Assembly: GCF_001279695.1 (NCBI RefSeq)
Contig: NZ_LGDD01000349.1
Span: 1-29,702 of the forward strand
Direction: 5' to 3'
DNA from: Streptomyces sp. WM6378
GTDB taxonomy: Bacteria; Actinomycetota; Actinomycetes; Streptomycetales; Streptomycetaceae
DNA: 29,702 nucleotides
The first letter of the stretch is position 1, and the number at the start of each line of letters is the position of its first letter. The position numbers and the translations under genes were made by a program. Below, piece by piece: positions 1 to 9,295 of this stretch. Below the pieces are notes generated by a model, which worked only from the letters and a program-made list of their open reading frames with translations, was not told the DNA's origin and ran no database searches.

Positions 1-61
1 GCACCTCACGCTCGCGCTCGGACAACACCAGTTCGGCCAACCGCGGCCCCGGACGCCCCAT
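1..61 (-). CDS. N-terminal fragment of an IS630-family transposase (cut by the left edge)
   Basis: An ATG on the minus strand at 59-61 opens a frame that runs off the left edge after 20 codons, beginning MGRPGPRLAELVLSERERE. This resembles the start of IS630-type transposases, which open with a Gly/Arg/Pro-rich stretch, then a 'LVLSxxERxxLE' helix leading into the DNA-binding domain. Only 20 residues are visible, so neither the DDE domain nor intactness can be judged. No terminal inverted repeat could be confirmed between 62 and 98. It could also be an unrelated short helical protein, or a chance frame. Confidence 0.45.
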   Translation of the reverse strand, partial: MGRPGPRLAELVLSEREREV

Positions 62-98
62 GCATATCAAACGACGCATCAACGACTCAGGTCACTAG

Positions 99-126
99 TT
101 GACACGCAAAGATCGCGTGAAAGGAT
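99..126 (+). promoter_or_regulatory. Candidate vegetative promoter of the FG-GAP protein gene
   Basis: A consensus -35 TTGACA (99-104) is followed after 16 nt by AAGGAT (121-126), close to the Streptomyces -10 form TAGGAT. Transcription would begin near 133, giving a leader of about 60 nt before the GTG at 192. It sits just downstream of the transposase fragment's start codon. This is pattern matching only. Confidence 0.4.
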
Positions 127-191
127 CCAGAAGATCTCGCGTCGTGCCTCGACCAGGCGCGGCGCGTCTCTTCCTCGACATGGAGAAATAC

Positions 192-1145
192 GTGGCCATA
201 CTTTCCGGCCGTAAGGGCGGTCGCGCCCTGTCCCGCATCGCCGTCGCAGCGATCGCAGCAGCTCTCGTCGGCACGACCGCGGGTGCGGCTTCCGCGGACA
301 GCACGCCGTCCAGCGCGGCGAAGACGGCCCAGTCGGCGCAGAAGACCGCCAAGGCCAAGCAGTCCGGCTCCGCCGCCAACCGCTCCTTCGCGGCGGGCGA
401 CGAGACCCCGGCTGCCGAAACGTTCCCGCTGATCGCGGCGGACGCATCGGGTCAGGGCTACCTTTACCCGCCGAACGGGTCGGGCGGCTTCGGCGACCGC
501 ATCGCGGTAAAGGGCCCCTACGGCGAGTTCAGCCAGGCCACCAAGGTGGACAACAACAAGGACGGCGCCTTCGACGCCTTCTACGAGCTGTACACCAACG
601 GCCACCTGGTCTACGACAGCGCGGACGGCACCCCGAAGGACCTGGGCGCGGGCTGGGACGCGTACAACCTCGTCTTCTCGCCGGGCAACCTCGCCGGGGC
701 GCCGGCCGACGACCTGATCGCCCGTGACAAGGCCGGCGTGCTGTGGCTCTACACGGCCAAGGGCGACGGCGGGTTCACCAACCCCGTCAAGCTCGGTGGC
801 GGCTGGGGCGCCATGACCAAGATCGCCGGTCGCGGCGACATGAACGGCGACGGCAAGGCCGACATCATCGCCGTCGACAACTCGGGCGTCGCCTGGCTCT
901 ACCCGGGCACCGGCAACTGGGCCGCCCCGTTCGGCAACCGCGTCAAGCTCGGCGCGGGCTGGAACACGTACAACAAGCTCGTCGGCCTCGGCGACCTGGA
1001 CTTCGACGGCAAGGTCGACCTCATCGGCCGCGACGCCTCCGGCGCCCTCTGGTTCTACGCGGGCACCGGCACCACCAACGGCGCGCCCTTCAAGGACCGC
1101 GTCAAGGTCGGCACCGGCTGGAACGGCATGCGCCTGATGTTCTGA
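192..1145 (+). CDS. Secreted FG-GAP/VCBS repeat protein
   Basis: 317 residues from the GTG at 192, chosen because GGAG (182-185) lies 6 nt upstream; an in-frame ATG at 180 has no good ribosome binding site. The N-terminus is a Sec signal peptide: basic n-region (SGRKGGR), a hydrophobic Ala/Val core and an AGAASA|DS cleavage site. An Ala/Lys/Ser-rich linker follows, then a beta-propeller-like region with repeated blocks of the type GDxNGDGKxDIIAxDxSGxxWLYPGTG, spaced by 'GxGWxxYNK' units. The Asp/Asn/Gly loops resemble calcium-binding FG-GAP/VCBS repeats. Such proteins are exported by streptomycetes and the domain often mediates binding, but no catalytic domain is present and the ligand is unknown. 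It is monocistronic, ending at a strong terminator. Confidence 0.85.
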   Translation: MAILSGRKGGRALSRIAVAAIAAALVGTTAGAASADSTPSSAAKTAQSAQKTAKAKQSGSAANRSFAAGDETPAAETFPLIAADASGQGYLYPPNGSGGFGDRIAVKGPYGEFSQATKVDNNKDGAFDAFYELYTNGHLVYDSADGTPKDLGAGWDAYNLVFSPGNLAGAPADDLIARDKAGVLWLYTAKGDGGFTNPVKLGGGWGAMTKIAGRGDMNGDGKADIIAVDNSGVAWLYPGTGNWAAPFGNRVKLGAGWNTYNKLVGLGDLDFDGKVDLIGRDASGALWFYAGTGTTNGAPFKDRVKVGTGWNGMRLMF

Positions 1146-1160
1146 TCCAGAACGTGGCAC

Positions 1161-1205
1161 ACGAGTAAGGCCCGCACCCCCGACCGGGGTGCGGGCCTTA
1201 CTCGT
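1161..1205. terminator. Bidirectional terminator between the FG-GAP gene and acnA
   Basis: A perfect 20-bp inverted repeat (1161-1180 with 1186-1205) surrounds a 5-nt loop (CGACC). The stem is very GC-rich. It lies 15 nt past the stop of the plus-strand gene and 8 nt past the stop of acnA, so it can serve both convergent genes. Confidence 0.9.
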
Positions 1206-1213
1206 TGGGGTGC

Positions 1214-3994
<2,781 letters not shown>

Positions 3995-3995
3995 C

Positions 3996-4029
3996 TAAGG
4001 TAAGGCTAAGTTAGGTAACCCTTACCGAG
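3996..4029. promoter_or_regulatory. Two overlapping DtxR/IdeR (DmdR)-type iron boxes
   Basis: Compared with the IdeR/DmdR consensus TWAGGTWAGSCTWACCTWA, the 19-mer at 3996-4014 (TAAGGTAAGGCTAAGTTAG) and the one at 4011-4029 (TTAGGTAACCCTTACCGAG) each match 16 of 19 positions. They overlap by 4 nt and lie 68-101 nt upstream of the acnA start. DtxR-family dimers commonly bind such sites in pairs. Binding and direction of control (repression or activation by Fe2+) are inferred, not shown. Confidence 0.5.
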
Positions 4030-4055
4030 CGTCGGCTGCGGTGCGCCTCGGTAGA

Positions 4056-4073
4056 TATCTCGATGTCGAGATA
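4056..4073. promoter_or_regulatory. Perfect 18-bp palindrome, candidate operator
   Basis: TATCTCGATGTCGAGATA is a perfect 8-2-8 inverted repeat 127 nt upstream of acnA and just beyond the iron boxes. Its size and symmetry fit a dimeric repressor such as a TetR or MarR family protein. No regulator gene for it is recognisable beside acnA. Confidence 0.45.
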
Positions 4074-4339
4074 ACTCTAGTACATGGCCGCCGGTAGGTC
4101 ATGCGCGGGCGAGGCCATTCAGGGGCCGGGGGTGTCGACGCGGCTCGCGCCACACCCTCGACCTCGGGTTACGCGGTCACACGACTCCGGGTTCCACACG
4201 CATGGCGTACGACATGCCCGGCAAGCGCATAAATGCCCCGCTTCCGGATGGATCCCTTCCGCTTGCCGCCCTCGCGCGCGGACCGCAGTATCGGAATTGA
4301 CGGTTCCTCACCCCGTTGGCCCACCTCAACGCGAGCGGC

Positions 4340-4366
4340 ATCTCATATCTGAGATAGCCTGCCCCT
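4340..4366 (+). promoter_or_regulatory. Leaderless promoter with overlapping palindrome before the XRE-MurA gene
   Basis: A -10-like TAGCCT (4355-4360) lies 6 nt before the ATG at 4367, and there is no Shine-Dalgarno sequence, the usual arrangement of a leaderless actinobacterial mRNA. An inverted repeat ATCTCA-TATC-TGAGAT (4340-4355) abuts the -10. As the encoded protein begins with an XRE helix-turn-helix, autoregulation at this repeat is a reasonable inference. No good -35 was found. Confidence 0.4.
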
Positions 4367-5893
4367 ATGGCAGACGACTACCTCGTACGCATCGGCAAGC
4401 TCATCCGTGACGCCCGGCAGCACCGGGGCTGGACACAGACGCAGTTGGCCGAGGCTCTGGGCACCAGCCAGAGCGCCGTGAACCGCATCGAGCGCGGGAA
4501 CCAGAACATCAGCCTTGAGATGATCGCGCGCATCGGTGAAGCGCTCGACAGCGAAATCGTCTCCCTCGGCTACTCGGGCCCCATGCACCTCCGCGTTGTC
4601 GGCGGCCGCCGCCTCTCGGGCTCGATCGACGTCAAGACGAGCAAGAACGCCTGTGTGGCGCTGCTCTGCGGCTCGCTGCTCAACAAGGGCCGCACCGTGC
4701 TGCGCCGGGTGGCCCGCATCGAAGAGGTCTACCGGCTCCTCGAAGTCCTCAACTCCATTGGTGTGCGCACCCGTTGGATCAACGACGGGACCGACCTGGA
4801 GATCGTGCCGCCGGCCCGGCTCGACCTCGACGCGATGGACGCGGACGCCGCCCGCCGCACCCGCTCCATCATCATGTTCCTCGGCCCGCTCCTTCACCGC
4901 ATGGACAACTTCCGGCTTCCGTACGCCGGCGGCTGCGACCTCGGCACCCGCACCATCGAACCGCACATGATCGCGCTCCGCCGGTTCGGCCTGGACATCA
5001 CGGCCACCGAGGGGATCTACCACGCCGTGGTGGAACGCACCGCGCCCGACCGTCCGATCGTGCTGACCGAACGCGGCGACACCGTCACCGAGAACGCGCT
5101 GCTCGCGGCCGCACGCAACGACGGCGTCACCGTCATCCGCAACGCCTCCTCCAACTACATGGTCCAGGACCTGTGCTTCTTCCTTGAGGCGCTGGGCGTC
5201 CGGGTCGACGGCGTCGGCACCACCACGCTGACCGTGCACGGCATGGCCGACATCGACGTCGACGTCGACTACTCGCCCTCCGAGGACCCGGTCGAGGCGA
5301 TGAGCCTGCTGGCCGCGGCCGTCGTCACCGAGTCCGAGCTGACGATCCGTCGGGTCCCGGTGGAGTTCCTGGAGATCGAGCTCGCGGTCCTCGAAGAGAT
5401 GGGCCTCGACCACGACCGCACCGCCGAGTACGCCGCCGACAACGGGCGCACCCGGCTGATCGACCTCACCGTGCGCCCCTCCAAGCTGGAGGCGCCCATC
5501 GACAAGATCCACCCGATGCCGTTCCCCGGCCTCAACATCGACAACGTGCCGTTCTTCGCGGCGATCGCGGCGGTGGCCCAGGGCCAGACGCTCATCCACG
5601 ACTGGGTCTACGACAACCGCGCGATCTACCTCACGGACCTCAACCGCCTCGGCGGCCGCCTCCAGCTCCTCGACCCGCACCGGGTCCTGGTGGAAGGCCC
5701 CACCCGCTGGCGCGCCGCCGAAATGATGTGCCCCCCGGCACTGCGCCCGGCCGTGGTCGTCCTGCTCGCCATGATGGCCGCGGAGGGCACGTCCGTGCTG
5801 CGCAACGTGTACGTCATCAACCGCGGCTACGAGGACCTGGCCGAGCGGCTCAACTCGGTGGGGGCGCAGATCGAGATCTTCCGGGACATCTAG
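4367..5893 (+). CDS. murA: XRE helix-turn-helix fused to UDP-GlcNAc 1-carboxyvinyltransferase-like domain (MurA-type)
   Basis: 508 residues. Residues 5-62 form an XRE/Cro-type HTH (IGKLIRDARQHRGWTQTQLAEALGTSQSAVNRIERG). Residues 72-505 form an EPT/MurA-type enolpyruvyl transferase, the enzyme that adds enolpyruvate from PEP to UDP-GlcNAc at the first committed step of peptidoglycan synthesis. Visible active-site features are the Lys93-Asn94 pair (SKNAC), Cys190 in YAGGCDLGTRTIEPH (equivalent to the fosfomycin-target Cys of MurA) and the ALRPAVVVL arginine near the C-terminus. The fused form is known in streptomycetes as a second MurA (MurA2) next to acnA. Whether it makes cell wall, or uses the fold to sense a nucleotide sugar for gene control, cannot be told from sequence. 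The start has no RBS and appears leaderless. Confidence 0.88.
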   Translation: MADDYLVRIGKLIRDARQHRGWTQTQLAEALGTSQSAVNRIERGNQNISLEMIARIGEALDSEIVSLGYSGPMHLRVVGGRRLSGSIDVKTSKNACVALLCGSLLNKGRTVLRRVARIEEVYRLLEVLNSIGVRTRWINDGTDLEIVPPARLDLDAMDADAARRTRSIIMFLGPLLHRMDNFRLPYAGGCDLGTRTIEPHMIALRRFGLDITATEGIYHAVVERTAPDRPIVLTERGDTVTENALLAAARNDGVTVIRNASSNYMVQDLCFFLEALGVRVDGVGTTTLTVHGMADIDVDVDYSPSEDPVEAMSLLAAAVVTESELTIRRVPVEFLEIELAVLEEMGLDHDRTAEYAADNGRTRLIDLTVRPSKLEAPIDKIHPMPFPGLNIDNVPFFAAIAAVAQGQTLIHDWVYDNRAIYLTDLNRLGGRLQLLDPHRVLVEGPTRWRAAEMMCPPALRPAVVVLLAMMAAEGTSVLRNVYVINRGYEDLAERLNSVGAQIEIFRDI

Positions 5894-5911
5894 AGACTCA
5901 GAGATGAGGGC

Positions 5912-5939
5912 GGGCCGGGCCTTTTCAAAGGCCCGGCCC
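5912..5939. terminator. Terminator between murA-like gene and the convergent catabolic operon
   Basis: GGGCCGGGCCTTT (5912-5924) pairs perfectly with 5927-5939. The hairpin is 19 nt past the murA stop and lies in the convergent gap, so it may also stop transcripts from the operon ending at 6074. Confidence 0.85.
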
Positions 5940-6073
5940 TCTACCCGTTTCCGACGGGGGCCCACAACGACCGTACGCGGCCCAGGTGGTCGGCCCCGCA
6001 CGCCTCGGCAGCCGCGCGGTCACCGGACGGCGCCAGGTCCGCAAGCCCTCGTTGTGTGCCGGCCTGACCAATC

Positions 6074-7054
6074 TCACCTTCCGCCATCGGGTGGTTCGAG
6101 GTCACGCAGATCTTCCCCAACTGGCATTGTCCGTACGGGACTTGATGCCCGGTGCACCGCCCCCGCCACCGCCAGATCCTCCCAGGCCATGCCCACGCTC
6201 TTGAAGAAGCGCGGGCGGTCGCCCGGAGGTCGCACCCCGTCGCGGACCAGATCGGCCAGCGTCCCCGTGATGTGGTCCTCACCGATCACGCCTTCGGCCA
6301 GCGGGATCAGCAGGTCTCCCGCCTCGCGCAGGGCGGCCGTCCGCGCCTCCACCCAGAGCGAGGAGCGCCGCACCAGCTCCGAGTCCGTTTCGCGTACGGC
6401 GGGCTGGTGCGAGCCGACCGCCACGACCGTGGCGTGGGCGGGGATGCGGCGCCCGTCGAAGAGCGGTTCGCACGCCGTGGTGCAGCAGATCACGAGGTCG
6501 GCGGACGACACATCCGACGGCTCGCCGGTGCGGGCCTCCAGACCGAGCTCGCGGGCGTACGTCACCAGACGTTCGGCCGCCTCGCCCGTCCGCGACACGA
6601 CCGTCACGTGAGTCAACTCTCTTGTGTTCAGGGCCGATTCGAGATGTGCGGAAGCCTGCGGCCCCGCCCCGAACAGGACCAGGCGGGCCGCGGCCGGTTC
6701 GGCGAGGGCTTCGATCGCCAGGGCTGAGACGGCCGCCGTGCGCACCGCGGTCAGCGCCGCCGCGTCCAGTACCGCGAGCGGCAGCAGGGTCGGGCCGTCC
6801 AGGAGGAGGTAGCTGCCAGTGATGCGGGGCAGTCCTCGGCCCGGGTTGGCGGGTGCGACCCCCGCGATCTTCACGCCGGCGTACTTAGCCGAAGCGGCCG
6901 GCATGACGAGCAACTCCCCGGCCGGAACGGGAATGTTGGACCGGGCCGGGCACTGCTCCGGGTCGAGGCCCGCGCGCAGGGCCCCGGCCAGGGCCTCGGC
7001 CGCCCCGGCCGGGGGCAGCAGCGCCGCGATGTCGTCGGCGTCGAGATGGATCAC
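6074..7054 (-). CDS. Ornithine cyclodeaminase / mu-crystallin family protein (possible pyrroline-2-carboxylate reductase)
   Basis: 326 residues from a GTG with AAGG about 9 nt upstream. The family hallmarks are a Rossmann NAD(P)-binding segment (LVLFGAGPQASAHLES), the preceding LTAVRTAAVSALA, a GSHQPAVRETD loop and the C-terminal FKSVGMAWEDLAVAG. Members act as ornithine cyclodeaminases, alanine dehydrogenases, or reductases of delta1-pyrroline-2-carboxylate and related cyclic imines. The gene starts 19 nt after a proline-racemase-family epimerase and follows a DHDPS-family enzyme, so a cyclic-imine reductase acting on (hydroxy)proline-derived pyrroline carboxylate fits better than true ornithine cyclodeamination. 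The exact substrate is not determinable from sequence. Confidence 0.82.
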   Translation of the reverse strand: MIHLDADDIAALLPPAGAAEALAGALRAGLDPEQCPARSNIPVPAGELLVMPAASAKYAGVKIAGVAPANPGRGLPRITGSYLLLDGPTLLPLAVLDAAALTAVRTAAVSALAIEALAEPAAARLVLFGAGPQASAHLESALNTRELTHVTVVSRTGEAAERLVTYARELGLEARTGEPSDVSSADLVICCTTACEPLFDGRRIPAHATVVAVGSHQPAVRETDSELVRRSSLWVEARTAALREAGDLLIPLAEGVIGEDHITGTLADLVRDGVRPPGDRPRFFKSVGMAWEDLAVAGAVHRASSPVRTMPVGEDLRDLEPPDGGR

Positions 7055-7073
7055 AGCGGCGAGCCTTCGTGGG

Positions 7074-8075
7074 TCACAGCAGGAACCCCGCCGGGAACGG
7101 GTCGGAGGGGTCCAGGAAGTACTGGGCGGTTCCTGTGATCCAGGCCCGGCCGGTGACCGTGGGCACGACCGCGGGGAGCCCGCCCACGCTGGTCTCCTCC
7201 ACCAGGCGCCCGGTGAACTCCGTGCCGATGAAGGACTCGTTGGTGAAGTCCTGGTGCAGGGGCAGCTCGCCCCGCGCGTGCAGTTGGGCCATCCGCGCGG
7301 AGGTGCCCGTGCCGCACGGCGAGCGGTCGAACCAGCCGGGGTGGATCGCCATGGCGTGGCGTGAGCGCGTCGCGGTTGAGCCGGGGGCGGCCAGGTAGAC
7401 GTGCTTCACCCCGGCGATCTCCGGGTTCTCGGGGTGCACCGGCGGGTCGGTCGCGTTGATGGCGGCCATGATGGCGAGCCCCGCGGCGAGCAGGTCGTCC
7501 TTGCGCTCCCGGTCGAAGGGGAGGCCGAGCGCTTCGAGTTCGACGAAGGCGTAGAAGTTGCCTCCGTACGCGAGGTCGTAGGTCACCGTGCCGAGGCCCG
7601 GGACCTCCGTCTTGCGGTCGAGGGCCAGGCAGAACGAGGGGACGTTGGTCAGGGTGACCGAGCGGGCCTCGCCGTCCTCGACCTGGACGTCCACACTCAC
7701 CAGGCCCGCCGGAGTGTCCAGGCGCACGGTGGTGACGGGTTCGGTGACCGCCACCATGCCGGTCTCCACCAGCACGGTGGCCACCCCGATGGTGCCGTGT
7801 CCGCACATCGGGAGGAGGCCGGAGACCTCGATGTAGAGGACGCCGTAGTCCGCGTCGGGCCGGGTCGGCGGCTGGAGGATCGCGCCGCTCATCGACGCGT
7901 GGCCGCGCGGCTCGTACATCAGGAGCGTACGGATGTGGTCGAGGTGCTCCATGAAGTGGAGGCGCCGCTCGGCCATGGTGGCACCGGGGATGACGCCGAG
8001 CCCGCCGGTGATGACGCGGGTCGGCATGCCTTCGGTGTGCGAGTCGACGGCGTGGTAGACGTGTCGGGTCCGCAT
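7074..8075 (-). CDS. Proline racemase-family protein, probable 4-hydroxyproline 2-epimerase
   Basis: 333 residues from the ATG at 8075, preceded by GGAAGG 7 nt upstream. The fold's two catalytic positions are Cys91 (LLPMCGHGTIG) and Cys254 (DRSPCGTGTSA). The Cys/Cys pair indicates a racemase or epimerase (4-hydroxyproline epimerase or proline racemase); trans-3-hydroxyproline dehydratases replace the first Cys by Ser or Thr. The opening VYHAVDSHTEGMPTRVI is characteristic of 4-hydroxyproline epimerases. It would convert trans-4-hydroxy-L-proline into cis-4-hydroxy-D-proline in the cytoplasm. It is the middle gene of a three-gene operon with a DHDPS-family enzyme upstream (69-nt gap) and an OCD-family gene 19 nt downstream. 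The expected D-hydroxyproline oxidase is not in the window. Confidence 0.87.
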   Translation of the reverse strand: MRTRHVYHAVDSHTEGMPTRVITGGLGVIPGATMAERRLHFMEHLDHIRTLLMYEPRGHASMSGAILQPPTRPDADYGVLYIEVSGLLPMCGHGTIGVATVLVETGMVAVTEPVTTVRLDTPAGLVSVDVQVEDGEARSVTLTNVPSFCLALDRKTEVPGLGTVTYDLAYGGNFYAFVELEALGLPFDRERKDDLLAAGLAIMAAINATDPPVHPENPEIAGVKHVYLAAPGSTATRSRHAMAIHPGWFDRSPCGTGTSARMAQLHARGELPLHQDFTNESFIGTEFTGRLVEETSVGGLPAVVPTVTGRAWITGTAQYFLDPSDPFPAGFLL

Positions 8076-8144
8076 GAATTCGCCTTCCTGGAAAGCTGCT
8101 TGGGTCCGGGCCGCCCTCACCGGACTGCCCTGCTCCGATCCGGG

Positions 8145-9053
8145 CTACTTGTGGCCTTCGGCGAGCGCCTTCTCGGTGGCGGCGCGCACCACGGCGTCCT
8201 GTTCGGCGGTGAGCGGCTGGCGGGGCGGCCGGACCTGGCCGCCTGGCCGGCCGGCCAGGTCCATGGAGAGCTTGATGGCCTGGATGAACTCGGTCTTGGA
8301 GTCCCAGCGCAGCAGCGGGTGCAGCGCCCGGTAGAGGGGGCGGGCGGTGGCGAGGTCGCCCGCGAGGGCCGCGCGGTAGAGCTCGGCGCAGGAGACGGGC
8401 AGGGCGTTGGGGTAACCGGCGATCCAGCCGACCGCGCCGGCCAGGGCCAGTTCGAGCAGCACGTCGTCGGCGCCCACCAACAGGTCCAGTTCCGGGGCGA
8501 GCTCGGCGATCTCGTAGGCCCTGCGCACATCGCCGCTGAACTCCTTGACGGCGACGATGCTGCCGTCGGCGTACAGCTGGGCGAGCAGCGCGGGCGTCAG
8601 GTCGACCTTGGTGTCGTACGGGTTGTTGTAGGCGACGACGGGCAGGCCCGCCTTGGCGACCTCGGCGTAGTGGGCCCGCACCGAGCGCTCGTCGGCACGG
8701 TAGGCGTTCGGCGGGAGCAGCAGCACGGAGCCCGCGCCGGCCTCGGCGGCTTGTTCCGCCCAGCGGCGGGATTCCGTGCTGCCGTACGCGGCGACACCCA
8801 CCATGACGCGGTCGCCGTCGCCCGCCGCCTCGACGGCGGTGTGTACGACGCGGGCCCGCTCCTCGTCGGTCAGGGTCTGGTATTCGCCGAGCGAACCGTT
8901 CGGCACGACGCCGTCGCTACCACTCTCGATCAGCCAACGCACGTGCTGGGCATAGGAGTTGAGGTCGACGGAAAGGTCGGAGCGCAGGGGAAGCGCGGTC
9001 GCGACGAGGATTCCGTGCCAGGGGCGGATGCGCTGGGGTGCTGCAGACGTCAT
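8145..9053 (-). CDS. DHDPS/NAL-family lyase, probable 1-pyrroline-4-hydroxy-2-carboxylate deaminase
   Basis: 302 residues from the ATG at 9053 (GGGAG 7 nt upstream); an in-frame extension further upstream is rejected. It is a (beta/alpha)8 Schiff-base lyase: the Schiff-base Lys170 is in SIVAVKEFSGD and the conserved Tyr142 in VVAYNNPYDTK. The substrate loop reads NGSLGEYQTL instead of the GTTGE of true dihydrodipicolinate synthase, so a role in lysine synthesis is unlikely. Beside a 4-hydroxyproline epimerase the expected activity is deamination of 1-pyrroline-4-hydroxy-2-carboxylate to 2-oxoglutarate semialdehyde. Other keto-acid lyase activities in this family remain possible. It is the first gene of its operon and divergent from an aminopeptidase P. 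Confidence 0.83.
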   Translation of the reverse strand: MTSAAPQRIRPWHGILVATALPLRSDLSVDLNSYAQHVRWLIESGSDGVVPNGSLGEYQTLTDEERARVVHTAVEAAGDGDRVMVGVAAYGSTESRRWAEQAAEAGAGSVLLLPPNAYRADERSVRAHYAEVAKAGLPVVAYNNPYDTKVDLTPALLAQLYADGSIVAVKEFSGDVRRAYEIAELAPELDLLVGADDVLLELALAGAVGWIAGYPNALPVSCAELYRAALAGDLATARPLYRALHPLLRWDSKTEFIQAIKLSMDLAGRPGGQVRPPRQPLTAEQDAVVRAATEKALAEGHK

Positions 9054-9081
9054 GGTCGAACTCCCTAGTGTGGTGTGTGAC

Positions 9082-9111
9082 ATTTTACTGACCAATGACG
9101 GGTGCCCACAA
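9082..9111 (-). promoter_or_regulatory. Candidate promoter of the hydroxyproline-type operon
   Basis: On the minus strand, TTGTGG (9106-9111) is separated by 18 nt from TAAAAT (9082-9087), a good -10. Transcription would begin near 9075, about 20 nt upstream of the start codon at 9053. The -35 is weak. Confidence 0.35.
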
Positions 9112-9134
9112 GGGTCCGACCTCGGTCGACTCGC

Positions 9135-9209
9135 ACGGATGGACACTTGGACGGATGGGCACTTGGGCAGCTCAATGGAGGGGTTGTGAGCTGTGACATA
9201 GTAATGTGA
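9135..9209. repeat. Tandem 16-mer and repeated TGTGA motifs in the divergent promoter region
   Basis: ACGGATGGACACTTGG (9135-9150) is followed immediately by ACGGATGGGCACTTGG (9151-9166), 15 of 16 identical. Further right TGTGA occurs at 9185, 9192 and 9205, and the 8-mer TGTGACAT occurs both at 9192-9199 and beside the operon promoter (9076-9083). An ACAT-N4-ATGT dyad sits at 9196-9207. This could be a regulator-binding region shared by both divergent units. No regulator gene is adjacent. Confidence 0.4.
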
Positions 9210-9295
9210 AATTGCACTAGCCGCCCGATGCACCCGTTCATCCGTGCACCCCGGCGCACCCACCCTTGCCCATCCCCCTCACCCCGGGAGATCCG

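Noticed and set aside
4297..4302. TTGACG as a -35 for the XRE-MurA gene
   Set aside because: No -10 lies at a suitable distance; the only good -10 (4355-4360) is too far downstream.
7401..9068. A 555-codon plus-strand frame opposite the epimerase and DHDPS-family genes
   Set aside because: Antisense shadow of genes whose catalytic motifs are all present on the other strand.
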